A program made the translations under genes and the position numbers. Shown in pieces: positions 18,435-27,259 of a stretch of 64,000 nt of DNA. This DNA is from Lysinibacillus odysseyi 34hs-1 = NBRC 100172 (GTDB lineage: Bacteria > Bacillota > Bacilli > Bacillales_A > Planococcaceae). The notes under the pieces were generated by a model. The model had not been told where the DNA came from and did not search any database. It was given only the letters and a program-made list of their open reading frames with translations. Location: positions 62,001-126,000 of the forward strand of contig NZ_BCVX01000013.1 in assembly GCF_001591965.1 (NCBI RefSeq), written 5' to 3'. The first letter of the stretch is position 1, and every line of letters starts with the position of its first letter.

Positions 18435-19364
18435 ATGTCAGAGTCGAGGTTTGTAGAACTACAAGGGGAGCTATTTTCGTTGTTTGCAAAGGGCAATATG
18501 AATGATGCCCTCTCTTTCATCCATAATATAAAAATAGAGTTTCCTGAGAGATTGGATAAAATCCTATTCTGGGAGGCTTGTGTTTATTCTAACCAGAGAA
18601 AAAACGAGGAAGCGGTTGCTATTCTAGAGGAAGGGCTAAAAAAGGGAATATGGTGGAACCCGGCTATTCTAACTACAGACCCGGATTTACAGAATGTACA
18701 GACAGATAAAGAATTCAAGAAAATTGTGGAAACTTGTGGGAAAATTTTTAGCAGTCAGAAAAAGAACGCTACACCTGAATTATTCGTTTATGGTGACTCC
18801 CAATCAGACATTATCCTCTTGGCGTTGCATGCAAGAGGAACGAACGTAAAAGATTTTGCACCTTATTGGCTGAATGACAAAGGAGAAGATCCCTATTTAC
18901 TTGGACTTCCTCAGTCCTCTCAGATCTTTGGTTACAATACGTATTGTTGGGATGACCAAGAGACCGCCATTAAAGAAATTGAAGAAGCATATAAAGAATT
19001 GAAAGAAACTTTCCATACCAAATCAGTTATTATGGGAGGTGCTTCTCAAGGCGGCAAATTATCAATTGAATTCTGCCTTCGCAAAAGATCACAAGAGATC
19101 ACAGGATTTATAGCTGTTATGCCAGCTATTAAAGATGTAGCGGCGATAGAAGCTCTTCTAAAAGAGAATGAGCATTCTAGCCTAAAGGGAATTATTATTA
19201 TTGGTGACCAAGATCCATTTTATAAGAATAGTATTGAACTCGTTCAGCTCTTACAGGCAAATCATATAGACTGTAAATTGATAGTTAATGAAGGACTGGG
19301 ACACTTTTTCCCTCAGAATTTTCCAGAGCTTTTATCCGAAGCATTTAGATATATCCTTCGGTAA
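18435..19364 (+). CDS. TPR-like N-terminus fused to an alpha/beta hydrolase
   Basis: 309 residues. The first 110 are helical and TPR-like (ALSFIHNIKIEFPERLDKILFW, EEAVAILEEGLKKGIWW). From about 120 an alpha/beta hydrolase follows: LLALHARGTN, nucleophile Ser in GGASQGGKL near 203, acid in IIGDQDPFY near 265, and His in GLGHFFP near 295. This resembles carboxylesterase/phospholipase-type hydrolases; the substrate is unknown. ATG 18435 has AAAGGAGGGG in place; an earlier start at 18402 does not. It stands alone between two terminators and has no obvious partner. No signal peptide, so cytoplasmic. Confidence 0.7.
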   Translation: MSESRFVELQGELFSLFAKGNMNDALSFIHNIKIEFPERLDKILFWEACVYSNQRKNEEAVAILEEGLKKGIWWNPAILTTDPDLQNVQTDKEFKKIVETCGKIFSSQKKNATPELFVYGDSQSDIILLALHARGTNVKDFAPYWLNDKGEDPYLLGLPQSSQIFGYNTYCWDDQETAIKEIEEAYKELKETFHTKSVIMGGASQGGKLSIEFCLRKRSQEITGFIAVMPAIKDVAAIEALLKENEHSSLKGIIIIGDQDPFYKNSIELVQLLQANHIDCKLIVNEGLGHFFPQNFPELLSEAFRYILR

Positions 19365-19367
19365 GGG

Positions 19368-19405
19368 AAAAAGGAGCCTGAATGTTCGGGCTCCTTTTTC
19401 TTTGT
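19368..19405 (+). terminator. Terminator of the TPR/hydrolase gene
   Basis: AAAAGGAGCC pairs with GGGCTCCTTTTT around a loop that can itself pair (TGAA/TTCG); a T-rich tail follows. Confidence 0.8.
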
Positions 19406-19761
19406 TTCAGGTAGATGTGCGGATGTATATACACTTTCCTTCTAGATAGACGGTTATCAAAATATTTATGTTACATTTTTAATAGCTGGACCTTTAATAA
19501 GCCTTTTTGATAAGGTTTTTATTCAAAATACCCTTCAATGTTCATTTAACAGGAACTACTTCATCATAAATCTTATCCTATATTAAGTTACCAGTTAAGC
19601 CACTCTATGCTCCCAACAATGAGAAAAAATAATACCTTTAATACTTTGAGTAGTCTTGATCCTCCTAGCCTGTCTTCTCATAATGTTTATCAATAAAATG
19701 TTCCTATTAGAATGCTACATCAGCTTTTCTATTCTATTTACCCTCTAAAACCTTTTAAACG
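19406..19761. other. Intergenic stretch, no feature recognised
   Basis: About 355 A/T-rich bases between two convergent genes. I see no ORF with a ribosome site, no strong hairpin and no repeat shared with the rest of the window. Confidence 0.5.
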
Positions 19762-20595
19762 TCACCTTGGCAACAGATCTTTGTATTCTTTTCGTATAGC
19801 ATCCAGCCTTTCAAGCTTTTCCATCGATTGTTCGGCAGTCTCTTTTCCAACAGCAATAATTATATTTTCTATGATAAAGGTTGGGGCAACCATGGAATGA
19901 AATTCCCAAAGCTCCCCTCGGCTTGCAAACAATAAGTAATCACATTGCGTATTAAAATCTGATACTAGGCAATCAGTCAATACAATAGATGTCATTTCCA
20001 GCTTTTTTGCATAATTCAGCAGCACCCGTGATTCTGGATGCAGCTTCACAAATCCAAACATGAATAATACATCCTCACTTGAAAAATGCACTAACGATTC
20101 ATAAATCTCATGTCCGCTTTTAGGCAGAATTTTTATATTCAGTCCAAATCGCGACAAACGGTAGTTCAATAAATTTCCTAACCCTTCCGCTGGGCCCGGA
20201 CTGTAAATATAAACGGTTTTTGCCTTACTCATAGACTGGATGACTGATAGAAAAACATCTTCATTAAAATGAGCTGACGTTATTTCCAGGTGCTTCAGAC
20301 TTGTTGACATCATCTGAGCCCAAACTGTTGAAGAATCGATTTGTTCCATAATATTTTCCAGCTTATCTGCTGGTGTGAAATTCATATTCTTCTTATATGT
20401 ATTTTTATAATCTTTAAAGTTTTTAAAGCCAATTTTCCGCCAAAATCTAGAAACTGTGGCATTGCTTATTTTTAGCGCTTTTGCAATTTCATCTTCCGTA
20501 TAGGTTAATACCCTTCCCCCTATTTTAGAAATATAATCCGCAATTGACTTTTCATTCGGGGTTAAGTTGTAATCACTAAAAAGTTTTGGATTCAT
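19762..20595 (-). CDS. MurR/RpiR-family transcription regulator (HTH plus SIS domain)
   Basis: 277 residues. Residues 1-80 form the RpiR-type helix-turn-helix (LTPNEKSIADYI, EDEIAKALKISNATVSRFWR). Residues about 110-245 form a SIS domain (KTVYIYSPGPAEGLGNLLNY, VLFMFGFVKLHPES), which in this family binds a phosphorylated sugar or related ligand. GGAGGCG precedes the ATG. It is divergent from an ECF transporter operon and is almost certainly its regulator, also placed to control itself through the palindrome between the two. The SIS ligand-binding part departs from the usual sugar-phosphate signature, so the effector is open. Confidence 0.88.
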   Translation of the reverse strand: MNPKLFSDYNLTPNEKSIADYISKIGGRVLTYTEDEIAKALKISNATVSRFWRKIGFKNFKDYKNTYKKNMNFTPADKLENIMEQIDSSTVWAQMMSTSLKHLEITSAHFNEDVFLSVIQSMSKAKTVYIYSPGPAEGLGNLLNYRLSRFGLNIKILPKSGHEIYESLVHFSSEDVLFMFGFVKLHPESRVLLNYAKKLEMTSIVLTDCLVSDFNTQCDYLLFASRGELWEFHSMVAPTFIIENIIIAVGKETAEQSMEKLERLDAIRKEYKDLLPR

Positions 20596-20642
20596 TTTAC
20601 GCCTCCTATCTGTATTTTATTTATAACACGTTTCCCCTTTTT

Positions 20643-20658
20643 TGAAAAATATTTTTCA
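20643..20658. promoter_or_regulatory. Candidate RpiR-family operator (perfect palindrome)
   Basis: TGAAAAATATTTTTCA is a perfect 16-base palindrome of the TGAAA-N-TTTCA form typical of RpiR-family sites. On the minus strand it covers the -35 region of the regulator (TTATAA at 20621-20626 as -10). It is the strongest symmetric element between the divergent genes. Confidence 0.6.
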
Positions 20659-20662
20659 TTAT

Positions 20663-20691
20663 AGAATGTAGAGAAAAATTATTTACATTCT
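20663..20691. promoter_or_regulatory. Second inverted repeat in the ECF promoter region
   Basis: AGAATGTA and TACATTCT form a perfect 8-base inverted repeat with a 13-base spacer, next to the palindrome. It lies upstream of a weak promoter candidate for the ECF operon (TTTCAA at 20694-20699, 17 bases, TACAAT at 20717-20722). It may be a second operator. Confidence 0.4.
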
Positions 20692-20764
20692 CTTTTCAAC
20701 TTATTCATACAGCATTTACAATATATGCCTATACTGTAGCTATCAAACGAAGGAGGCAAAAAAG

Positions 20765-21637
20765 ATGTCAATTCAAAAATCGTATCAACTGACCCAGTCT
20801 CAAAAAATGATGGTCTTTATCCTTTCCATGTCACTTTATGGATTATCAAACATGTTTACCGAGCTCATCCCCTCCATCCAGTTAGGATTTATTGAGCTAT
20901 CGGTAGAGTACTTTGCTTTTATTCCCTTAACATTATGTATTTTGTTCCATCCGCTATACGCTGCAGTTGGAGCGGCACTCGGGGAAATCATATTTGGTGA
21001 ACTAATGCTTGGTCAGTTTGGAGGCATTGGAGAAGTAGAGAAGTTTATCACTTTTTCGTTGGGTATGTTTATTGCCGGCATTTTAGTCCGTAATCCTTTG
21101 AATCGAAAGCAAGTAACATTCGGTGTATTGGCGGGTCTACTGATCCACCATTTATTAGGGACTATTGTGGATATCGGAAAAGTGTGGATTGGTGTTGAAG
21201 AGCTAGAAGCAATTTCGGGATTGGCCGAAAGTGTGATCGTGATTGAAGGTATCGCATTATTAAATGATCTTTTATTCTCTGGTATTTTATTTGCTTTACT
21301 ACCAACTTTATATTTAGTGCCTCGTTTATACGGAAAAATCGAACCTTTATTAGGGATGAAACCTAGAAATAATAAGGTGCACTATTCTTTAGGACAAATT
21401 GTTACACCTAAATTAGTCGTCATATCAGTTGTTCTAGCAACTGTGGCATTTCTATCTGAATTCCTCTCCGAGTCTGATTGGGCGTTTGGTGAGTGGGAGC
21501 CGGAATTTTTGGAAACGATCGGCAGCTGGTTTATATGGGTGCCAATTTCAGCAGCAGCACTTATCTCAGTCATTATGCTAATAGTAATGCGCTCTAAATC
21601 TAAAAGTAACGTAAAGGAGCTAAAAAACCTTGGTTAA
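20765..21637 (+). CDS. ECF-type transporter, putative substrate-binding (S) membrane component
   Basis: 290 residues, very hydrophobic, about seven or eight predicted membrane helices. The early part (LGFIELSVEYFAFIPLTLCI, AAVGAALGEIIFGELM) has the look of an S component. It is longer than most S components (about 180-200 residues): residues about 205-290 add a further hydrophobic region after a charged linker. I do not recognise the substrate family. GAAGGAGG precedes the ATG. Its last codons overlap the TTG start of the ATPase gene by 8 bases. Assigned as S component mainly because ATPase and T component follow in the same operon. Confidence 0.7.
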   Translation: MSIQKSYQLTQSQKMMVFILSMSLYGLSNMFTELIPSIQLGFIELSVEYFAFIPLTLCILFHPLYAAVGAALGEIIFGELMLGQFGGIGEVEKFITFSLGMFIAGILVRNPLNRKQVTFGVLAGLLIHHLLGTIVDIGKVWIGVEELEAISGLAESVIVIEGIALLNDLLFSGILFALLPTLYLVPRLYGKIEPLLGMKPRNNKVHYSLGQIVTPKLVVISVVLATVAFLSEFLSESDWAFGEWEPEFLETIGSWFIWVPISAAALISVIMLIVMRSKSKSNVKELKNLG

Positions 21638-23363
21638 GCCGATCATACAAGTAAAAGATGTTTCTTTCACTTATCCCGGTTCCGAAGAAAAAGTATTGAA
21701 CCATGCCAACCTTTCTATTGATGAAGGCGAATTTATAGCAATCATCGGCGGGAATGGGTCGGGCAAATCAACGCTATGCAAAACATTCAATGGTCTTATT
21801 CCTCAATTTTATGTGGGCGATTTCGAAGGAGAGGTTCAACTGGGAGATCGTGAAACATCCAAATATTCGGTCGCGGAATTGTCAAAAGATATCGGTTATG
21901 TGTACCAGGATTTTGAGAATCAAATCATGCGCCCAACTGTTATAGATGATGCTTCCTTTGCGCCTTTGAATTTTGGCCTGAAAGATTATCAAGAAAGAGG
22001 ATTATGGGCGCTGGAAGTAACAGGAATAAGTACGATTGCGAATGAATTTATTTGGCAGCTAAGTGGCGGGCAAAAGCATTTACTCGCCATTGCGGCAGTA
22101 CTTTCTATGAAACCGAAAGTATTAATCGTGGATGAGCCTGTAGCGCAGTTAGATCCACAACATGCGGAGGAAGTATATAAAGTACTGAAAAAACTAAATG
22201 AAGAGCTTGGCATGACCATCATCGTAATCGAACATCATGCAGAATTCATTGCAGACTACTGTCATTCTGTTGTACTGATGGATCAAGGTCGTATTTTATG
22301 GAAGGAGCCTGTGAAAACTGCTTTATCAAAAGTGGATGAATTAGTTCTTCACGGTATTTACCCCCCGCAGATTACCCAAGCAGCAAATAGAATGCAAACG
22401 ACCCGTCATCACTGCAACGGGCTGCCTATTACATTGGCAGAAGGAATTGAATACTTTTGTCATTTCCCACAGGTCATACCGTTTCCCTATACGGAGGATA
22501 GACAAAAAGTGCCAACTAAAGAGCAGCCTATTATTAGTTTTGAAAAAACAGCCTTACAATTTCAAGATTTACGAAGACAAAGAAAGCAAGTATTACACAA
22601 TATCCATACATCTTTTTATGAAGGAGAGCGTATTGCCATTGTTGGTAATAACGGAGCCGGAAAATCCTCATTAATCAAATTAATAGCAGGGATCGTTAAA
22701 CCAACCTCTGGAGAAGTCAAAGTTCTCAACCATACAGCAACAAAAGCATCACCTGAGAAATTAGGAAAATACGTCTCTTACGTATATCAAAATCCTGAAG
22801 AAATGTTTATTGAAGACTCTATAAAAAAAGAAATTGAGCTTTTCTTAAAAGCAAGAAAAGTGCCAGATTTCGAAGAAACGGTAAAAACTATATTATATGA
22901 TTTTGCCCTTTCTGAGTTGCAGGACAAGGATGCAAGACTATTAAGCGGAGGGCAAAAAAGAAGAGTCTCTTTGGCCATTGCAGCCGCTATGCAGCCCCAT
23001 ATCATATTGCTGGATGAGCCGACAGCTAACTTGGATATAGCAACAAAAAAACATGTTGTCCATATGCTTGAAACATTAAAAGAACACGTAAAAACTATTA
23101 TTATCGCTACACATGATATGCAGCTTGTGGCAGAATGGGCGACACGTATTATTGTGATGCATAAAGGTGAAATCATTGCGGATGGCAATAGGTATGACAT
23201 TTTCGGCGATGAACTATTATTGCAAAAAGCCGGTTTAATCATCCCTCAAATAATAGAGCTCAGCTTGAAACTTGGGTTACCTAAACCGCTCTATACTATA
23301 GAGGAATTTTGCTCCTATTTTCATAGCGTAGAAGGTGAGGGTCTAGCTTATGAATATGTATAA
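21630..23363 (+). CDS. ECF transporter ATPase with two fused ABC domains
   Basis: 577 residues with two complete ABC modules, equal to a fused EcfA-EcfA' pair. Module 1: Walker A GGNGSGKST (40-48), signature LSGGQKH near 147, Walker B VLIVDEPVAQLD. Module 2: Walker A GNNGAGKSS near 341, signature LSGGQKRR near 436, Walker B IILLDEPTANLD near 457. A linker of about 60 residues with a probable cysteine-free helical stretch separates them. The start is TTG at 21630, ten bases after AAAGGAG and inside the end of the previous gene. Energises import by the neighbouring S and T components. Confidence 0.92.
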   Translation: MVKPIIQVKDVSFTYPGSEEKVLNHANLSIDEGEFIAIIGGNGSGKSTLCKTFNGLIPQFYVGDFEGEVQLGDRETSKYSVAELSKDIGYVYQDFENQIMRPTVIDDASFAPLNFGLKDYQERGLWALEVTGISTIANEFIWQLSGGQKHLLAIAAVLSMKPKVLIVDEPVAQLDPQHAEEVYKVLKKLNEELGMTIIVIEHHAEFIADYCHSVVLMDQGRILWKEPVKTALSKVDELVLHGIYPPQITQAANRMQTTRHHCNGLPITLAEGIEYFCHFPQVIPFPYTEDRQKVPTKEQPIISFEKTALQFQDLRRQRKQVLHNIHTSFYEGERIAIVGNNGAGKSSLIKLIAGIVKPTSGEVKVLNHTATKASPEKLGKYVSYVYQNPEEMFIEDSIKKEIELFLKARKVPDFEETVKTILYDFALSELQDKDARLLSGGQKRRVSLAIAAAMQPHIILLDEPTANLDIATKKHVVHMLETLKEHVKTIIIATHDMQLVAEWATRIIVMHKGEIIADGNRYDIFGDELLLQKAGLIIPQIIELSLKLGLPKPLYTIEEFCSYFHSVEGEGLAYEYV

Positions 23364-24168
23364 GAGCTTATCAGACAAGTTTTCGCTTGAATACGTTAAA
23401 GGAGAGCTCTTAAAAACAGCCTATGGCAGCGGTGATACATTTTTAGGCAGACTGGATCCTAGGACACTTATTTTTTGGTATTTGTTTTTTGCCATTGTAC
23501 CGTGGTTCATTCATAACGAAATCATTCTAGTCAGTTTTTTGCTTTTTATGCTGATGATGACTTATTTAGCACGTGTTAGTCGACTTATTTTATTTATCTT
23601 GTGCATTGGTTTACTTAGTGAAATCACGGTATTGTTCATTATCTCTCTCTTCTTTGGCGGTGACCTCGCCTCCATTGGCCCACTATTTTGGCTTACTATT
23701 AAGCTTGCTGTCATCTCTTTGGCAAGTGTTGCTATATTTACAAGCCTAGACCCTGAAAAATTCAGCGATGCATTATTACGCCTTGGCGTTCCCGCACAGG
23801 TTTCTTTCAGCGTATCCTACGGCTATCGTATTTTACCTACTTTAATAGAAGAGTTTCATAAAGTGATTTTGTCCTATCGTTTACGAGGCAAACCTCCTGA
23901 AAAAACAGGACTGCTTTATTGGCGTATGGGCGTTTACTATATGAAAATTTTAGTGTTATCGTTTTATCCGCTTATATTAAATGGAGCCAAGCGTTCCAGA
24001 ACGACGGTGGAGGCTTTGGAAACAAAGGGTTTTAGCCATTCGACAAATAATCAGGATGTAAAAAAGCTTAAAACAGCTTACTTTTCCTTTCATCGAAACG
24101 ATTATTTTTTTATCGCCTTTTCTATTTTTTATATTGGTCTCAGCTTTACATTAAGTATTTACTATTAA
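23350..24168 (+). CDS. ECF transporter transmembrane T component
   Basis: 272 residues of the EcfT/CbiQ family: four to six membrane helices and a cytoplasmic region with the two coupling-helix signatures, here SYRLRGKP near 178 and ALETKGFSH near 222 (the X-R/K-G motifs that contact the ATPases). It overlaps the ATPase gene by 14 bases. The usual order S-A-A'-T is kept, with the two A subunits fused. Substrate choice lies in the S component. Confidence 0.9.
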   Translation: MNMYKSLSDKFSLEYVKGELLKTAYGSGDTFLGRLDPRTLIFWYLFFAIVPWFIHNEIILVSFLLFMLMMTYLARVSRLILFILCIGLLSEITVLFIISLFFGGDLASIGPLFWLTIKLAVISLASVAIFTSLDPEKFSDALLRLGVPAQVSFSVSYGYRILPTLIEEFHKVILSYRLRGKPPEKTGLLYWRMGVYYMKILVLSFYPLILNGAKRSRTTVEALETKGFSHSTNNQDVKKLKTAYFSFHRNDYFFIAFSIFYIGLSFTLSIYY

Positions 24169-24186
24169 AAAGGATGTGTAGTAAAG

Positions 24187-24954
24187 ATGAATTTTGATTT
24201 TCATACTCATGGCAAGCTTTCTAAAAAAGTAGAGTTTTCGTTGGATTATTTCAAAAACATGGTAAAAGCAGCAAAGGAAAATGGCCTTGATGGCTTTGCA
24301 CTGACAGAACATTTTAATACGCGGAATTTCTTTGATGTGTATAATACATTAGATGAAGTGTATCCATACGAAAACGGCTACTACTTAGTAGACCAGGTAA
24401 AGGTCTTTCCAGGCATGGAAGTGGATATACAGGAGATTGGGCATATTTTAATCTTGGCTGACCGAGATGTTATCCGTGAAATACGGGGACAGCTAGAACC
24501 CTATATTTCGAAAAATCGTTTCATTCATTTCGCTGAACTCCTTGAGCTCTTGAGTCCCTTTGACCTATTACTAATAGGAGCCCATCCTTATCGCCAAAGT
24601 ACTCCTTTATATGAACTAGACCGGTCATTATTAAGCAAATTGGACGCTTTCGATTTAAACGGAAAGGACCTTCATTCTATAGGGATTGAAGAAAATTCAC
24701 AATTGGTCTATCAATTTGCTGAAAGCTTAAACAAACCAGTGATCGGCGGAAGCGATACACATCACCAGCTGCAATACGGCTGTATCATTAATGAGCTGGA
24801 GACTGACTGCAATACGGTGAGTGATTTAAAGGATATCATTTTGAATGGGAAATATATTATTCGAATAGCGGAAGATTTACATGAAAAGGTTCGACATGCA
24901 ACAGAGCAGAAGGCATTAGAGAAAAAAATAATGGAAGCTATTGCAAACAGCTAA
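24187..24954 (+). CDS. PHP-domain metal-dependent phosphoesterase
   Basis: 255 residues with all PHP metal-ligand motifs: DFHTHG (4-9), LTEHF (39-43), PGMEVD near 79, GAHPYR near 135 and GGSDTHH near 195. The fold is that of histidinol phosphatase and related trinuclear-metal phosphoesterases. No signal peptide, so cytoplasmic. It is the last gene of the ECF operon, 18 bases after the T component, followed by a terminator. I infer that it acts on the imported compound or a derivative, for example by removing a phosphate. The substrate is not evident. Confidence 0.85.
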   Translation: MNFDFHTHGKLSKKVEFSLDYFKNMVKAAKENGLDGFALTEHFNTRNFFDVYNTLDEVYPYENGYYLVDQVKVFPGMEVDIQEIGHILILADRDVIREIRGQLEPYISKNRFIHFAELLELLSPFDLLLIGAHPYRQSTPLYELDRSLLSKLDAFDLNGKDLHSIGIEENSQLVYQFAESLNKPVIGGSDTHHQLQYGCIINELETDCNTVSDLKDIILNGKYIIRIAEDLHEKVRHATEQKALEKKIMEAIANS

Positions 24955-25088
24955 TCTCATGGCAGACCATTTTCACTTCTAAAAAAGCGCAGGTTCATAT
25001 GGCTTGATTGGCGCACTGACATGAGTATAATCTACTGTTTTTCTAATGTTTTCTCTACTTACTAGAGAAGCGACATACGCTGAAATAC

Positions 25089-25120
25089 AGAATCCCCTTG
25101 GATAGTTAAATCCATGGGGA
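25089..25120 (+). terminator. Terminator of the ECF-PHP operon
   Basis: AGAATCCCC pairs with GGGGATTCT, extended by TTGGAT/ATCCAT, then AGTTTTAAT on the plus strand. Confidence 0.75.
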
Positions 25121-25157
25121 TTCTAGTTTTAATCGCTTTCCAGATACTACTTGGCTG

Positions 25158-26174
25158 TTAGAAAAACAGATTTAAAATGGTATAGAAGATTGCCGCCATT
25201 AAGGCGGAAATCGGAATGGTAATAATCCATGTAAGTACCATTTTACGTGCTACGCCCCATCGTACGCCCTTCACACGCTGCGCAGCACCAACACCCATAA
25301 TCGCTGAGGAGATTACGTGTGTTGTCGATACAGGAAGCGAGATGAGTGTAGCACCGAAAATAACAGAAGCAGAGGATAAATCGGCAGCAGCGCCGTTGAT
25401 TGGACGGATTTTCATAATTTTACCGCCCACTGTTTTAATGATTTTGTATCCCCCTACTGATGTACCAAGCCCCATTGCCAATGCACAGGCTACACGGACC
25501 CAGTCTTGTACTTCATCCCCTGTCTGCATACCTGCTGCGATTAAGGCCATCGTAATAATTCCCATCGCTTTTTGGGCATCATTTGTACCATGTGTAAATG
25601 CCTGCAGTGCCGCTGTACCAACTTGCATCGTACGGAAGCCTGTATTTGTTTTATAAAGCGGCATATTCCTAAATAAAAATTTAAAGAGTGTCATCATACA
25701 GAACCCTACGGCCAATGCAATAAACGGCGACATAATTAACGCCTGCAAGATTTTTAGGAACCCTTCGTAATTTAAAATGCCAAACCCTGCAGCTCCAATT
25801 GCCGCTCCTGCAATCGAACCGATCAATGTATGGGATGAACTAGAAGGAATCCCATAATACCATGTCAGCAGGTTCCAAGTAATAGCCGAGCAAAGTGCTG
25901 CCAGGATAACCACAGAGCCTGTCACATCTCCCTCAAAGGCGTTCAACGAAAACGGGTCAACAATATCACTCGCGATTGCTTTTGCTACCCCTACGAATGT
26001 TAGTGCTCCGATAAAATTCATGACAGCTGCCATAAGAACAGCTACGCGCGGCTTTAAAGCGCGTGTTGATACAGATGTTGCAATTGCATTCGCCGTATCA
26101 TGAAATCCATTGATAAAGTCGAATGCCAGTGCAAAGATGACAACTAAAATGGTAATGAGTAATATTGTATCCAT
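25158..26174 (-). CDS. pit: Low-affinity inorganic phosphate transporter, PiT family
   Basis: 338 residues, about ten membrane helices. The duplicated PiT signature is clear: GFHDTANAIAT near 25 and FTHGTNDAQKAMG near 200, with SSSSHTLIGS and PVSTTHVISS as the paired half-repeats. ATG 26174 sits eight bases after AGGAG; an in-frame TTG at 26178-26180 is too close to it. It lies 18 bases after the DUF47 gene in the same direction. Exchanges phosphate with protons or metal-phosphate across the membrane. Confidence 0.93.
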   Translation of the reverse strand: MDTILLITILVVIFALAFDFINGFHDTANAIATSVSTRALKPRVAVLMAAVMNFIGALTFVGVAKAIASDIVDPFSLNAFEGDVTGSVVILAALCSAITWNLLTWYYGIPSSSSHTLIGSIAGAAIGAAGFGILNYEGFLKILQALIMSPFIALAVGFCMMTLFKFLFRNMPLYKTNTGFRTMQVGTAALQAFTHGTNDAQKAMGIITMALIAAGMQTGDEVQDWVRVACALAMGLGTSVGGYKIIKTVGGKIMKIRPINGAAADLSSASVIFGATLISLPVSTTHVISSAIMGVGAAQRVKGVRWGVARKMVLTWIITIPISALMAAIFYTILNLFF

Positions 26175-26192
26175 ATTCAAGTCTCCTACTAA

Positions 26193-26813
26193 TTAGGCGT
26201 TACGCATAATGATTGTTTCAATCGTATTTGCGACATTTTGACAGTAATCAGCAATTTCCTCTAATTGCTCGTATACATCTTTAAATTTAATTAAGCGAAT
26301 AGGGTCCTTCTCGTTCAGGAACAGCTGCTTGATGGATGAACGCAGCACTTCATCACATTGCCGTTCATAGTCCTTCACCAGAATTGCGTGCTGGCGCATG
26401 CCGACTAAATCCCTTTTGTTTAAAAGCTCCATTGCTTTTACAATTTCATCAGTTGATTTTGTAATATATCCTAGGAAATCACGCATTGATTGATCGACTT
26501 CCAGTAGGGAGACCATTTCGAAGTGGGCAATACAACCTTCTGTTCCATCCAGGATATCATCCATGCGTATTGCAAGTGCCAATATATCCTCCCGTTCGAT
26601 TGGTGTCATAAATGATTTATTTAACATGACGATTAGTTCATGTATTAATTTATCCCCGGCAGTTTCATATTCTTTCATTTTGATGCTGACTTCTTTTAAA
26701 TCCGGTACTGTCGTAATGCGGGAATCGTTGGCATAGTGGACTGCCTCACGCACATTTTCGGCGATTTTATAAAGTGCTGAGAAGAAAGGATCTTGCTTTT
26801 TTGAACTAAACAT
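26193..26813 (-). CDS. Pit accessory protein, DUF47/PhoU-like (YkaA)
   Basis: 206 residues, wholly helical, with the PhoU-like pattern (EYETAGDKLIHELIVML, LAIRMDDILDGTEGC, KDYERQCDEVLR) that places acidic residues for metal binding. In many bacteria this family precedes pit and affects Pit activity. Here it is first in a two-gene operon with pit. GGAGGC precedes the ATG. Confidence 0.9.
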   Translation of the reverse strand: MFSSKKQDPFFSALYKIAENVREAVHYANDSRITTVPDLKEVSIKMKEYETAGDKLIHELIVMLNKSFMTPIEREDILALAIRMDDILDGTEGCIAHFEMVSLLEVDQSMRDFLGYITKSTDEIVKAMELLNKRDLVGMRQHAILVKDYERQCDEVLRSSIKQLFLNEKDPIRLIKFKDVYEQLEEIADYCQNVANTIETIIMRNA

Positions 26814-27259
26814 GGAATTGCCTCCGTCTACTTAGAAATATAGGTAATTGCTTTTTTCAATCGCAATTATCATAACAATATCTTAAAAGAAAAGGGATGG
26901 TTTTCAACCCTTGTGAGACAATCTTTACAATTATGTAACACTGCCCGAAAGCCGGGATTTTATCGTATGTAAAGGGATTTACCAAATAGGATGACCTTCC
27001 CTTTCCGCTATAGGACTTGCAGGCCTTATATGGCAGCACTCTTCATTAATAGAATAAATATTTAATTTCCAGCGGCCCTTTCACTCCACACATTTATCTG
27101 ATTATTGCGTCTATTTGATTGTTAAGGAATTGTAAACGCGGTTTTCATAAAAAAGATGACTGAAAGACAAAAGCTTCCAGACATCTTCTTGTACTATTTA
27201 TTAATAATGTAAGTTGTGCGTCTGTATAAGTCTCTCCTTCTACAAACAGTTCCTTTTTA
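26814..27259. other. Intergenic region upstream of the pit operon
   Basis: About 446 bases with no ORF worth calling. It holds the yrrB terminator at 27147-27187 and must contain the pit operon promoter, but I find no convincing -35/-10 pair. Confidence 0.5.
27147..27187 (-). terminator. Terminator of the yrrB-like gene
   Basis: On the minus strand AAGATG-CTG-AAG pairs with CTT-CAG-CATCTT with regularly placed single mismatches, followed by TTTTTTAT. Confidence 0.65.

Noticed and set aside
22787-23242. 151-codon ORF antisense to the ECF ATPase
   Set aside because: Lies wholly within a well-supported gene, no ribosome site, serine-rich shadow translation.
26925-26946. TTTACA-N5-GTAACA resembling paired PhoP boxes near the pit operon
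   Set aside because: Orientation is opposite to the operon and only two weak half-sites are present; pit genes are not usually PhoP-controlled.
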